Below the pieces are notes generated by a model that saw only the letters and a program-made list of their open reading frames with translations, ran no database searches and was not told where the DNA came from. From Lumnitzera littorea (taxonomy: Eukaryota > Streptophyta > Magnoliopsida > Myrtales > Combretaceae), in assembly GCA_024138015.1 (NCBI GenBank), contig JAMXBB010000011.1, positions 78,320,953-78,384,952 of the forward strand: a stretch of DNA of 64,000 nucleotides. Reading direction: 5' to 3'. A program made the translations under genes and the position numbers. Numbering within the stretch: position 1 is the first letter of the stretch; the number at the start of each line of letters is the position of its first letter. Shown piece after piece: positions 25,001 through 37,571 of this stretch.

Positions 25001-26521
25001 ACATTGACAATACAATGATCTATTTGCTACTTAATCAACTTTAGTGTAAGCACTTGCTTAAACTTTGGCATCAATTAAATTTTTCCTAAGTAATGTAGAT
25101 ATTTAAGCAAGTCACAACATTATTGGGTAAAAGATAGTTCATTGCAAGCTAAGGTCATTGAAATCATACTCACATACAGTTGATATTAATGGTGTATCTT
25201 AGTTTGACAGTAAAAATGCTTATAATCCATATTTTTCTTAAAATTTTTGTATACATTTTTAAAATTTAGAAATACTACAATGTGCTAGAAGTTAAAATGA
25301 ATGAGAGACTAAAAGAATCCTTATCTTTATATCTCTTTAACTTTTGGATTCTATAATTACTTCGTTCTAATCACTTGCTTCATTTGTAAAGAACATTAGA
25401 ATGAATGATTAATATAGGTAGCAACTTATAAAACCATGCCGAGTCTTCTAATTTAGCTTTAATCATAGTGAAAATGTGTTAAGTTAATACTAATATCTTT
25501 ATCAAGTGTGTAGGTAGTTTAAAATTTTAATTTGAAAAAAAAAGAGATGACTTATAGGATATATTAGAGAGTTTTGAAGTGAGTTTGTAAAGAGTTTTGC
25601 CGGTGCGTAGAGGTTAGCTTAGAAAGTGTGCGCTAATATACACAAGTTGGAAAATTTAAGACCTTTGAGGATAAAAGTCGGATGACCAATCTTACCGAAG
25701 ACCAATAATCAATGTGTTCCACTTAACTTGCTTTTAAATCTATGGGATCGATTTTATTTAAACTATGATAGAATAATTGGATGGATAAAGTTGGATAAAT
25801 TATCAAAGCTTAAATGATGTGGAAATAGAATAAAGTCTGGAATTTTGTTATTCGGTCAAGGGAAATTTATATAACGGCTCATTAAGTGGTGAAAATCAGT
25901 TATAGAGCAAGTTGTTCTCCCGCAATATTTTTATCGTAACAGGCAGTTATTTTCTAAACTTTATAGCGATTCTCAGTGGTGGCTATTTTTATTTTTTTCA
26001 AAGATTTGATCTTTATTTTATTTTAGTAATTGGTTTTGTCAAAGTAACATGGCATCTACTCATTTCCATAAACTCGTAGATTTTACAGCCACATTCATTA
26101 AAGGTCAACAAGTATCCACGCTTGTAACGTGGTCATCCGTTTTTAATGTGTCCAACGTTTTGAAAGAACTGCAGCATTTTTAATTCTTCAAGTCACTTGA
26201 CAGAGCTTTTTCATTATGCGGCAAGGAGCATCAACGTATCAAAAATAATTATTAGGATTTAAATTTTTTGGAATTATTCTTTAAAAAAACTTTTGCAGTT
26301 ATTCCCTTGAAATATATTTTTTTTTGGTAAGGTATTCCCTTAAAATGCTGTGAATCATAACCAATGATTAAAATTAAAAGATAAGAAGATGATATTATCA
26401 TGATATCATTAAATATTTCACAAATTTAAATAATTTTAACCACTAAATGGATAAAAAGAGAGTGATCTAATTTCTAGTTTGTGGTGTGGTGAAAGATTGT
26501 ATTTTTATGTATTTTTATTTT
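25001..26521. other. intergenic spacer before the gypsy element
   Basis: AT-rich sequence with no open frame above background and no recognised repeat. Some GC-richer phrases at 25860-26230 could not be assigned. Confidence 0.5.
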
Positions 26522-27283
26522 TGTTGACGGTCAACTCTAGCCGTAGGGGCTTTTAAGCCTAAACCCAAAAAAATACTGGGCCTAGGTCTCACAAATCACC
26601 ATCTAAGCCTAGCCCAAACCATACGGGCCCACTAAGTTGCTTACACATGCCTTAGGCAAGTTCGAACCTCACCTTTCACTTGAAGAGCCTCTAGACACTC
26701 CAGATGTGCTCAGCCATTGTTCGTAGTGTTTACACTAGGCTTGTCCTTGTCCCTTCGAGAGACTATGACTAAGGAAACCATTTGTTGTAAGTCAAGCACT
26801 TCTACTGTCCATTGACCATTTTCTTTCTCTTCATTTAATGCTAATTGATTACCTATCATATGGCCTATTGCCTAGTCGCCAAACTAGGGTTGCCACCCTC
26901 CATAGATGGGATAGGCCTATCCATCCAATCTCCACCAACTAGCATAGGGAAGGATGTCCTATCGGGTGCAAGCAATGCCACCTTATCGGATCCTGCGTTA
27001 GCTAACTAGAATTCGCCATATGGCAAACAACAGTAAGCACCTCCAACCAATAAATAAGAGTAAGACCTTTGAGTAAAAGGATCGGCACTTGTTATTTACT
27101 ATCCTCTTTTGGGAACTTACTTTTATTACTTACATTATTTCTCTCTCTTCGCTAACTTGAGTGTTGAAGAGCCTTCACTAGCCTAGCCATAAGGAGTTTT
27201 GTGTAGGCCCCCCTATCTTCCGTAGCTGAAGGATAACTTTAAGTTGACACAGGAGACCTAATAATGATTATTAACCATTACCA
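26522..27283 (+). repeat. 5' LTR of the gypsy element
   Basis: Starts TGTTGACGGTC and ends in aaccattacca, directly followed by tttggtgctaacca, a TGGTGC-type primer-binding region. It aligns along its length with 36789-37571; shared blocks include 'aagtaagacc'-like and 'gtaagcacctccaacc' text. A TATA-like 'ataaataagag' lies near 27049. Confidence 0.8.
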
Positions 27284-27316
27284 TTTGGTGCTAACCATTT
27301 ACATGAACTTTCCAAC

Positions 27317-28655
27317 ATGACAAAGAGCAAAAACACATACCTACTTTCGACACCAACAGGCAATGGTGACCAAATCACTACTGACCCACTATTACTGCCA
27401 ATAGAGCTACAACCCTCAAACATGGAGCAAGTAAAAATCGTGTTTCAACAACTTATGGAGACTAATGCCAAAACACTACAGGAAAATGCCCAACTAAGAC
27501 AACTACTCAATGCTACCCAAAAATTAAAAGAAAAACTCAATCCTAATGATAGAATTCACCTCGAAGACACAACTATTAGCTCTTAAACCCGATAAAGTAG
27601 GCACCCTAGGCGTTCACCTATACCACCTTCAAACTTCGTATGCCCATGTGATGTTGCTTCAAGCAAGTAGTGTCCACTACCATACTTATGCAAACACCTT
27701 AACAACAACCGCAACAAGGTGCACCTCCTTTATACTCAATTGGAAACAAGCAAAGCTTGGAGAGCCTTCTCTCTTAAGCAGTTGCCTAAAAACTTAGATG
27801 ACATAAATTATCAAGAGCTTGACAAATACATATGTTGTGCCTCCAATCTTCGTGACTAGAAATGCGTCGAGTCCTTTGCGAGGCAATCTGCGGTAATTAC
27901 TAACAAAAGCCCATTCACCATGAGCATCCTAGAGGAAACCCTACCATAAGGCATGCATCTCCTTAATCTAAACAATTATGATGAAACTGGCAATCCTAAC
28001 AATCATCTAGTACACTTTCACATGATAATAAGGCTCCACAGCTTCTCTAATGTAATAATGTACAAGGCCTTTTGAAATATCTTAACAAAGGTTGTGTTGG
28101 TTTGGTTTAATCAACTTTTAGGAACTTGCATCAGTTCTTTCGACAACCTAGCCACTAGGTTCCAATAGCACTTCTTAAGTAGTAAAGTACTAGGCAATAA
28201 CTCGTCCACCTTATACAATGTATGCTAGCGCCCCCATGAAGCCCCCTAAACCTATTTGGAGTGATTCAATCACGCCAAGCTACTCATCCTAAAGGTGGAA
28301 TCAGGTACAACACTTCAAGCCATCATGTATGGCTTAGACCCAAATAGCAAACTCTTCAAAGTCATGGCACTATGCTGGCTAGAGACCTTTGAGGAGTTCA
28401 TGACACTCGCTGAGTAGTACATAACACAAGAGGATGCCATCTGAGTTAGCCTTGAAAGTGATACCATATCAGCAAAAGACTACCTCGACCCTTAAGGGGA
28501 CCCCCCTTCCTCCTCTCGGGTGCAGTAAGAGAGACATAAGCAAAAATTTATGGACTTTGCTAACTACATGCCACTCACCTGCCCCCTTGGCTAAGTATAC
28601 TACGAAGTTTGTGAAGGCATACTACCCATTAGAGAAACACTTGAGACCTCAGTTT
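27317..28655 (+). pseudogene. gypsy gag remnant
   Basis: An 89-residue open stretch starting at an ATG 33 bp after the LTR (27317-27586; MTKSKNTYLLSTPTGNGDQ) contains a short Gln/Leu-rich helix (QVKIVFQQLMETNAKTLQEN). The frame is then lost. Further fragments at about 28260-28655 resemble the gag core in broken frames. No CCHC zinc knuckle is intact. Confidence 0.6.
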
Positions 28656-28964
28656 TGAGCAAATTCTATTACTACCACAGAACATAGGTCCATAACATAT
28701 ACGAATGCGAGCACCTCAAAAATGCGATTGAAGGCCTTGTTCGCAAGGATAGCATTGACCACTTCATCGCTAACTAAAGGTACCTCCCTCGTCTAGCCTA
28801 ATGTTATTGCATGAAGGAGCCACAATAGCAATAATAACCATAGCCTAAGCAGTAAAATCAACAAGACAATATGGAACGAAGAGGTTGCAAGGGATAAATA
28901 CGAACAACCAAAGCATGAGGTGTTTTCAATCTAAGCAAAGAAACTATAAATTGATACCACCATA

Positions 28965-29437
28965 TTGTTCACCGAGGATGATGAAACAAACATCCAGTAT
29001 CCTCACATTGACCCTTTGGTCATCAACGCTAAGGTAAGATACTTTGATGTCCTCAAGACATTCATAGACAACAAAAACTCAGCTAACATACTTTTCTTCT
29101 TGGCTTATGAGAAGATGAAGGACAAGCTTGATGAGCAACTTCACCTACACAAACAAAGTCTAGCAAGCTTTAGAGGCAAGACAATCCCGATAAAAGGACT
29201 TATCATACTTCCCGTTAAACTAGGTGAAGATGGCCACTTCACCTTACATCTCATTGACTTTGTAGTCCTTAAGTATTGGTCCCTATATAATGCTATCCTC
29301 GGACGCTGTAACCTCAACAAGTTTGATGCATGTATAAGTCAGAGATGCCTCATGATGAAGTTTCTATACCTACAACTATTAGATTTGTATGCGAGAGCCA
29401 GGAGATATCCCGTACCTTATACCTCAACAATGTCTCC
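28965..29437 (+). pseudogene. gypsy aspartic protease domain remnant
   Basis: An open stretch reads FTEDDETNIQYPHIDPLVI, then FIDNKNSANILFFLAYEKM, then YNAILGRCNLNKFDA and LMMKF, which is the order of the retropepsin region of Tat-type gypsy elements. The active-site stretch normally reads D-N-G-S-S; here it is DNKNS, so glycine and serine are lost and the enzyme would be dead. Confidence 0.75.
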
Positions 29438-30055
29438 TATGATAAAATCATGTACATCAAGTCTTCCTCAGCGACCCCATAGGCTTTGTGTGGTGAATTA
29501 GCTGAAAAGACTAAAGTCATCCAATATAGAGACCGCCTTGACTAGATAATATGGATAGGAATGTCCTTGTCCCCTAAAGAAAAGAAAGAAATAACTATGT
29601 TCCTATACGACAACTTGGATGTCTTCATGACATCCCAAGATGAAAGGTTAAGAATAATCAACATTCCCGAGGTGATACACTACTTAAGGGTTGATCTACA
29701 TGTTTGACCCATAAAACAAAAAAGACGATACTTCATACTAGAACGATAAGCAGCCATTGAACAAGAAGTGCATAAACTTCTAAATGCTGGCTTTATTAAG
29801 GAAGAAAGATACCCAATTTGGCTTGTTAACACAGTCCTTGTCAAGAAATTAAGTGGCAAATAGGGAATGTGCATCGACTACACTGACCTGAATAAGGCAT
29901 GCCTTAAGGACTGCTTCCCACTCCCAAGAATTGACCAGCTAATTGACTCCACCTTGAGCCATGCTCTATTAAGTTTCATGGATGCATAATTAAGCTACAA
30001 CCAAATGCATATGGCCCTCGAGGACTAAGTTTACACTTCCTTTGTCACATATTAC

Positions 30056-33000
30056 TGTCATGCCCCAAAGTGGTGAAGTTGTAACAGTCCCGCCGTGCAA
30101 ACCACTCTAAGATAGAAGTTAACCATACAGTCGCTATCTTAGACCCGATTTACATAAAGCATTTATGACTAACCCATTTTGAAGTAAACAGTTCATAAAT
30201 TAAATAAGTTATTTTCCTAAGAAAGTATTAAAATATAGGTATATTCACTAAAATTCAAATAATACAACAATGTTTGCAAGATTTTTATTGTACTATATTT
30301 CCTAAATAATACATTATTCGAAAATGAAAGATTCTAAAATAAGAGCTAAAATCTTAAAAATATATCTGTTCTTCAAATATATTTCTTCACTCTTTAAGAT
30401 TCAGCAGTTACTAACTTAATGGTAAATGTAAGCCGCTTCTTAATTAGCACCTGCAACAATATCTATAAAGATGTGAGTAACTATAGCTCAGTAAGTTGGG
30501 ACAGAGACTTAAAACTATACAACAAACACAAATAGGGCTGTCAACCAAATTAATTAGATGCAATGCATGTTTAATCAAATGTTATCGCACAACATTGTCC
30601 TGCTTGTCATGAGATTAGACAAACTATACCTACTTTAATCTGGGTTGAGGAGTTTCCATTAATGTAACAGCTTACAACTAAACTCAGGTTTGTGCAATGG
30701 AGATATTGCTCCTCTTATGACTACTTTCGAACCATTGACTTTACTCTTACTGCGATCTTCTCACTTGTCACTTAGTTCGATTAAGGATGAAAAATGGACC
30801 AATTATGCTATCCAGCACTATCCTTTTTGAAGGGGTCAGTATTTGGCCGAAAGACCTTAAGTTTTTCTTAATGGGTTGTTATGTAGGTCTAATTTATGTT
30901 TACGAGTCATATATTTAGTTAGATCAAGTTTAAGGTGTTAAGACATTTCAAACAAATCACACAATACAATTCAAAGCAGCAGATCAAAATCATGTCACTA
31001 GCTTAAAGCAAGTACATGTACATAGCCAACTATTTAATAAGCATAGTCAAGTACAATTCTAAGTCTCCGAGTACTATAAATTAGTACTCCGAAATACAAT
31101 AATGTATTAATCTCAATTTATCTAGACTCTTCGCTTGCTCACTCAATGTGTAACTTGTATAGGTTATCGCCGATAATCCCTATAATATAAATATTGTTTT
31201 AGTTTTCACATAATTGCTATAGGTTGATTTTATCCCATAACGCTTATTTTTATATTTAGTTTAGGGTTTAATATACTTAGTTATTTGGGTTTTTAAGTTT
31301 TTAACAATTATTTTTAATTTTGAGTTAGGTTTTAATTCGGTTTTTTAATCGGTTTCTAAATTAGGTCTTAACTTAACTTTCAATTGTGGATTTTATATGT
31401 AAACCTTAGAAAATCATTTTGACTCATAATGTAAAATTAATCACATCATTTTTAGGTATCTTAAATATCGTAATTAGTCTCTAATTAGTATTAGTTTGCA
31501 TGGTATACTCTCGTCCTCATTTAACTACTAAATTTACTTCAATATGAGAAAAATTTACATTTTTCATATAATTATATAAATTTATATTTAATATCAGATT
31601 TATTTTATATTAATATTATTATAATATTATCACTTTTGGCATAATGTTTTCTACTCATAAATGTCCTATATTTACATTTTATGTATTATTACATAATTCA
31701 CTCTTAAATCACCTATTTAACACTTCTAACACTACATATATTATCCTTTATCCTCCAATAACATAGCAAATGTCTAATCATATCATAAATTAGAAATTAT
31801 ATTTAATTAACCCTAAATTACAAAATTAACTTAAAATATACCGATTATCTACATATTTAATCCATATTATGCATAATACATACAACTAATGTCTCAAACT
31901 CCACTAAAGCTACAGAAAATATATTATAATTAGCAAATTATGATTGTTATATTATGATCATGAAAAGTACTAAGATAGTTATATATATATAATTCTTTGG
32001 TATACCGATTTTAGGTCCGATTTTGCTAAAAATTATCTTAAATTAGGTAAATGAACAAATAAAATTATAAGATTTCAATCGAATATTTCCAAAATCATAA
32101 CTAAGCTTTAGGTCATTACAAATCAGATTCATTGAGGAATTTAATCAAAAACCTATTATTTTTTTCATATGAAAAACATGACAGATTTAACAAAATAATT
32201 TTAATAAATACTAAAAGTGTAGTTTATCAAAAATAATTTTTATGTAAATTAAATATATCATATAAGGAATATGTACACTATAAATTAGCATAAAATAACA
32301 TTGTTTACTATTTTTAAAAATTCATACAAAATTTGTTAGAATTAGGCCTGTTCTTAAGGAACCTATATAAGAACTTCTAATTAAAAAAAAAAGGTTTGAT
32401 ATTCTAATTTTATATACAAAAATACCTAGGGAAACAAAATTTCACAATTTTCCATGCATAATTGATATTTTTACTAAATTAAACAAATTTAAAAAAGAAA
32501 TCGGAACTCATCAATCAACAAGCTTCTAACTACTAGTAGTGGCTTCACCATTGTCTACAAATCTAGATGTGGGGTCTACTATTTGTTGGTAGTGGCTGTT
32601 TCTCTTCAGGTGGTTGTTGGATATAGGTTCCCTTTATAAGCCTTAAATACGTACAATTTTGTCTAATTTTGCTAAAATTGGTTTTTCCTCTCTTCTCTCC
32701 TCTCCTTAATTTTTTTCTAATGCCCAACTGATTAAAATGTTGTTTGGTTGGGTTGTGTAGAATTTATAGTGTGGTTAGGGTTTTACTTTCAATTTTGTGT
32801 TGCCAAGTATCCCTTATCCCTTGTCTTTTTCATTTTTTTTATTGGTTGATTTTAATTAGTTGCTTTCTATTCTCTATTTCCAATTTGCCATGATCTACAT
32901 TTGGACTTTTCCTCATTTTTTCATATTTTTATTTAATTATTTATGAATTTTCTTTAATTATTTAGTATTATTTTACCATATTTCAGGTATTTTAAGTAAT

Positions 33001-33524
33001 TTCACATATTTTTACCATATATAAATAAATATATGGTACAAATAAATATTTATAAATATTATTTAAGTTATTTTATAATTTTTAGTGTACATATAATTTA
33101 TCTTTATTGATCATTAGTTATTGAAACTCGTTTTTTGTGTTTCCGATAAATAACGAGTAATATATATAATTTAANTACCATATTTCAGGTATTTTAAGTA
33201 ATTTCACATATTTTTACCATATATAAATAAATATATGGTACAAATAAATATTTATAAATATTATTTAAGTTATTTTATAATTTTTAGTGTACATATAATT
33301 TATCTTTATTGATCATTAGTTATTGAAACTCGTTTTTTGTGTTTCCGATAAATAACGAGTAATATATATAATTTAATATTATAATAATTAATTATTTTAT
33401 TCTTTATTTTCCTAAATTTAAACTCATGAGATTACTTTTACTAAAATTTTTAACTTTGTTATAAAATTTGAGCTAGATCGAATAATTTGCTCGATCGCTC
33501 TTAATTATACAAACCGAATTCTAA
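30056..33524 (+). mobile_element. 3.4-kb non-coding repeat element, copy c, inserted in gypsy RT
   Basis: It starts tgtcatgccccaaag and interrupts the reverse transcriptase between FVT and DCGSDNYYKAMPF. The host reads gtcac before and gtaac after the insert, a possible target-site duplication that would place the left edge 7-9 bp earlier. It aligns in the same orientation with element copy a (16240-16640 and 18380-18480 regions). It contains no reading frame and is strongly AT-rich after 31200. It includes the 201-bp duplication around the N at 33175, so its true length is about 3.27 kb if that duplication is artificial. Confidence 0.65.
32974..33376 (+). repeat. exact 201-bp direct duplication flanking a single N
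   Basis: 32974-33174 and 33176-33376 appear identical base for base, with the only ambiguous base (N) of this half of the window at 33175 between them. The old surrounding repeat is otherwise diverged from its relatives. The simplest reading is two contig ends that overlap by 201 bp but were joined by a one-base gap. Confidence 0.85.
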
Positions 33525-33954
33525 GTAACTGATTGTGGATCTGACAATTACTATAAGGCCATGCCCTTCGGATTGAAGAATGCCAAAACCGCCTATCAAC
33601 ATCTTGTAACTACAGTCTTCAAACGCCATCTTGGAAGAAATGTTGAAGTTTATGTTAATGACATGATCTTCAAAAGCAAGACCAAAGCTGACCATATTGT
33701 TGATCTCCAAGAGACCTTTGATACGCCACGAAAGTACTAGATGAAGCTCAACCCTTAAAAGTGCATCTTTGGGGTGGGATTCTATAAGTTCCTCGGTTAC
33801 ATGGTCATGAAAAGAGGCATTGAGGCCAATCCTAACAAAATACAAGTAATCAATGACATGAAAGGCCCATAGAAAATTAAAGAATTCTAGCAACTCACCG
33901 ATAGGATTGCTGTCTTGAATTGCTTCCTGCTACGAAGTGTAGACAAATGCTTCG

Positions 33955-34290
33955 ACTTTTTCAAACTCCTTAAAAATCCATAAGAATTCCGTTGGACACT
34001 CGAATGCGAGGCCACTTTCGAGAATTTGAAAGAATTCCTCCAAAACCCACCAATGCTATCCTTAGCAATCCTTGGTGAAGAACTTTACTTATATCTTGCC
34101 ATCAACGATCAAGTGGTACTTATCTAAGTAGAAGGATGTGAATATAAGCTAGTATATCATATTAGTCACATCCTTCAAGGGCTTAGGATTAGATACACTT
34201 AAGTTGAAAAGTTCGCTCTTGCCTTCGTCATAATGGCAAGAAAACTACGTAAGCACATCTTATCATTGTTTTGACTGACTAGCCCATAAG
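33955..34290 (+). pseudogene. gypsy RNase H domain remnant
   Basis: It follows the reverse transcriptase. Translation shows FRWTLECEATFENLKEFLQN, LYLYLAINDQVVLI, VEKFALAFVIMARKLR and similar, the usual connection and RNase H segment of Ty3/gypsy polyproteins, interrupted by stops. Confidence 0.7.
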
Positions 34291-34394
34291 AACAATCTTA
34301 CAAAACCTAAAACTTCGGGACGAATGGTCAAGTATTCCCTTAAGCTCAGTGCTCATAGAGTTTAATTCCACCACTACTAGACCATCAAAGTATG

Positions 34395-34850
34395 GGTACT
34401 TGTAGATTTTATTGTCAAATATACCGGTGAAGAAGAACTACCTACCTTGAACAATACCATTTTAGACTATTCACATCGATAGATCGTCCACCAAATGGGG
34501 GAGTAGAGCAAGATCAGTCCTATAAGGCCCCTATGGCACCAACACGTTATATGCCCTCAAATTCAGACTCTATGTAAGCAATAACGAAGCCAAGTATGAA
34601 ACCCTCATAGTAGGACTACGAATTGCGATGAACATGGGTACTAAAAAGATTAATATATACTCCGACTTTATGCTAGTTGTTCAATAAGTTAAGGGGGACT
34701 ATGAAACCAAGGGAGAAAGCATGATGAGATACCTATAGATGGTACAAGACCTAGTCACTAATTTCTCCTTGTGGATAAGCACTAAGATCTTTTAAGTCTA
34801 AAATTCTAAGGTAGATAAGCTCTTCAGCTCACTTACGCACCACTACCTAC
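34395..34850 (+). pseudogene. second (plant-type) RNase H-like domain remnant
   Basis: Translation shows LKFRLYVSNNEAKYETLIVG, LRIAMNMGTKKINIYSDFML and VKGDYETKGESMMRYL, matching the additional RNase H domain placed before the integrase in Tat-type elements (compare SNNEAEYEALLAGL and SDSQLVV). Several stops are present. Confidence 0.75.
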
Positions 34851-35089
34851 CCCTTTGGAATTTACCAATCAGGTCTTCCTCTAATACATACTACAACATA
34901 TGGTAGATGAATCCCTCCAATAAGTACTCGAAGGTACGGCCACACTAATTAACCCCTCTTGGATGACCCTTATCACTGAATATCTCAACATAGGCGTCCT
35001 CCTCGAAGACAAAGGTAAGGTTAAGAAGCTAACATATAGCGTCGCTAGTTACACCATTATAGACGGTGTATTATACAGGCATAGACATA

Positions 35090-36010
35090 GTTTACCCCTC
35101 CTCTGGTCTCTAAACACTGAAGAGGGGCACCATATACTTGAAAAGCTTCATTCCGGTATTTGCAGCAATCATATACAAGCCTAAGCCTTATATATTTGAG
35201 CTCTCCACCTTGTGTATTATTGGCCAATCATGAAACATGATGCATAAGCCCTAGTCTGATGGTGCTATGCCTGCCAGAAGCATGCACGCATTAGCCACAC
35301 ACTTAGTTCGAACCTTCACCCCATCACCAGCTTTTAGGCTTTTGTTTAGTGGGGACTCAATGTCTTAGGCCCTTTCCCTAAGGCATCAAGTGGGCAATAG
35401 TTCGTCCTAGTGGTTGTAGATTACATTACCAAATGGGTTGAGGCACAACCCATTGCTACCATCATAGCACGACTAACCGAGGGCTTCGACTTAACAAACA
35501 TCCTTATTCGGTTCAGAATCCCTCATACCTTCATCACAAATAATGGAAGGTAGTTTGATTGTGTACGATTTTGAGAATTCTGTATGTAACACTACATTAA
35601 GCGTCAGTACACTTGTTGAACCATGCACTGAACAACCATAGGCGAAACCCCCTTCCGGCTTATCTTTGACTTCGAGGCTATCTTCCCAATTGAACTCGAG
35701 CTCCCAATGAGCAAAAGCTAAAACTTCGATGCCAATACTAATAAAATAACTATTTAAGCTAGCTTGGATACCATTGATGAAGTAAGGGAAGCCGTAAAAG
35801 CTCAGGTAGCCACATACCAGTAGTGTGCAGCTAGATACTACAACAAAAAAGTCAAGCATAAGGTTTTGCAATAAGAAGATCTCGTTTACTGCAAATTAGA
35901 ATCGATAAGGTTTGGTGAAGGGCAAGGAAAGTTATCCCTTAATTAGGAAGACCCTGTTTGCATCAAAGTGGATGTAAGTGGTAGTATGTATAGACTCAAA
36001 ACTCTTGATG
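35090..36010 (+). pseudogene. gypsy integrase remnant
   Basis: Fragments show the zinc-binding region (GHHILEKLHSGICSNH, then CYACQKHA), the core (GLNVLGPFPKASSGQ, VVDYITKWVEAQPIA, FRIPHTFITNNG) and the C-terminal part (AARYYNKKVKHKVL). Two catalytic aspartates of the D,D-35-E core are asparagine: AAT at 35359-35361 (GLNVLGP) and at 35539-35541 (ITNNG). Stops occur throughout. Confidence 0.8.
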
Positions 36011-36225
36011 GGTAACCTATTTCCCAAACCTGGAATGTGACCAACCTTTGACCTTACTTCATGTGAATCATGCAAATAAGTTGTGCAAAATCATGTATCT
36101 TTTAAAGAATTTAATACAAAACAATGATGATTATTCTACAATTTGCATCCTTTTTAAAGAACTTAATCACTAGTGTTGAGTACATCAAGTCGATTGTCAT
36201 TTTTGATGATCGAACCCACTCACAG

Positions 36226-36515
36226 GAAAATGCACTTGAGAGAGTCTAAACCTCAAGTCTTACCTCAAGGACTATACACCAACTCACAAGACTATGCACT
36301 TGAGAAAGTCTAAGCCTCGAGTCCTACTTTGAGCACCCACTTATAGGATTATGTACTTGAGAGAGAGTCTAAGCCTCAAACCTTACCTTGAGCACCAACT
36401 TATAGTATTACGTGCCTGAAAGAGTCTAAGCCTCAAGCCTTCTCTCAAGTGCCCACTTACAGGATTATTCAATTAAGAGAACTTAAGTCTTGAGTCCTAC
36501 CTTAAGTACTCATTA
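36226..36515 (+). repeat. minisatellite, ~60-bp unit x5, before the 3' LTR
   Basis: Five diverged units start with cacttataggattatg-like text and contain 'gagtctaagcctcaag'. They begin near 36228, 36291, 36337, 36397 and 36453. Tandem arrays in this position, between integrase and 3' LTR, are a known feature of Tat-lineage elements. Confidence 0.8.
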
Positions 36516-36788
36516 GCCCTTGCAAGATGGACACATAAACTATTGATAACGCCTAATCTCATGCATCTTCAACCTTATACGACTCAATGACCCCTTTATT
36601 GGATATTACCTAGACCGAGAATCCTAAGCTTAAGCCTCAAAATGCAAAGAGCACATAAGTGGTAAAAAAAAAAAAAAATCAGACAATGAAAGAGGAAATG
36701 CATACAGATGCAAAAATTTTCCATTTCATCATCATTTGAAGCCATACAAGTTCTCGAGTTAACATCACAATCGTCCAAAAGAACACAA

Positions 36789-37571
36789 ATAACCATTACA
36801 ACTCTCACCATAGGAGCTCCTAAGGTTTACGCCTAATGAAATGCTAAGCCAATGTTTCATAGATCACCATCTAAGCCTAACCTTAACCATGCGAGCCCAC
36901 TAAGTTGCTTGCACATGCCCCGAGCAAGTTTGAACCTTGTCTTCCACTTGAAAAGCCTTCGGATACCCTAGACATGCTTAGCCATTGTTTGTAGTGTCCA
37001 CAAGAGGCTTATCCTCGTCCCCTTAAGAGATCGAGACTAAGGGAACCATTTGCCTTGATTTGAGCATTTCCCCCATTTATTGATTGTTTTTTCTCTCTTT
37101 ATTTAATGTTGATTGACCGCTTATCATGTGGCTTATTACCTAGCTCCTGAATTAAGCTAGCTACCCTCTACCGATGGGACAATCCCATCCCTCTAGTCTC
37201 CACCAACTAGCAGAAGGAAGGATGTCTCATCAAGCATAGGTAACACCGCCTTATCGGATCCTACATTAGTTAATTGGAATTCGTCGCTAGTTAACTGAGA
37301 TTCGCCGCTTGTTAAACAACAGTAAGCACCTCCAACCTATAAATAAGAGTAAGACCTTTAATTAAAAGGATTGACACTTGTTATTTTCTATCCTTTTGTA
37401 GGAACTTACTTTTATTACCTATATTATCTCTCTTTACTCGTTAACTTAAGTATTGAAGGACTCTCATTAGCTTAACTATAAGGGGCTTTGTACAGGTCCC
37501 CTATTGTCCATGGCCAAAGGACAGCTCTAAGTTGACCTAGGAGACCTAATAGCAATTACCAACCATTACCA
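36789..37571 (+). repeat. 3' LTR of the gypsy element
   Basis: It aligns end to end with the 5' LTR at 26522-27283, with many substitutions and small indels, so the insertion is old. It ends in aaccattacca. The left terminus has lost the TG and is placed by alignment. An A-rich run at 36664-36678 upstream is not a convincing polypurine primer. Confidence 0.75.

Larger units (their letters stand above)
29575..33900 (+). pseudogene. gypsy reverse transcriptase remnant, split by an inserted element
   Basis: The first part, 29575-30055, reads EQEVHKLLNAGFIKEERYP, DYTDLNKACLKDCFPLPRI and LLSFMDA, with stop codons. The second part, 33530-33900, reads YYKAMPFGLKNAKTAYQHL and VEVYVNDMIFKSK. The YVDD-box aspartate codon is AAT (33657-33659), giving YVND. 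The 3.5 kb between the two parts is an unrelated repeat element. Confidence 0.85.
26522..37571 (+). mobile_element. decayed Ty3/gypsy LTR retrotransposon, Tat-type
   Basis: Two LTRs bracket fragments in the order gag, protease, reverse transcriptase, RNase H, second RNase H-like domain, integrase, all on the plus strand. The two RNase H-type segments and a minisatellite between integrase and 3' LTR fit the Tat lineage. Every domain carries stops (many TAG/TAA where the family has Trp or Gln) and the catalytic Asp residues are changed. A 3.5-kb unrelated repeat is inserted in the reverse transcriptase. No matching target-site duplication is visible (flanks 'atttt' and 'gtttc'). It cannot move by itself. 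Confidence 0.85.

Noticed and set aside
33501..33893. 130-residue minus-strand frame
   Set aside because: It is the antisense of the gypsy reverse transcriptase fragment and has no independent support.
36226..36515. CRISPR-like array
   Set aside because: The five ~60-bp units are tandem and lie between the integrase and 3' LTR of a gypsy element; this is a Tat-type minisatellite.
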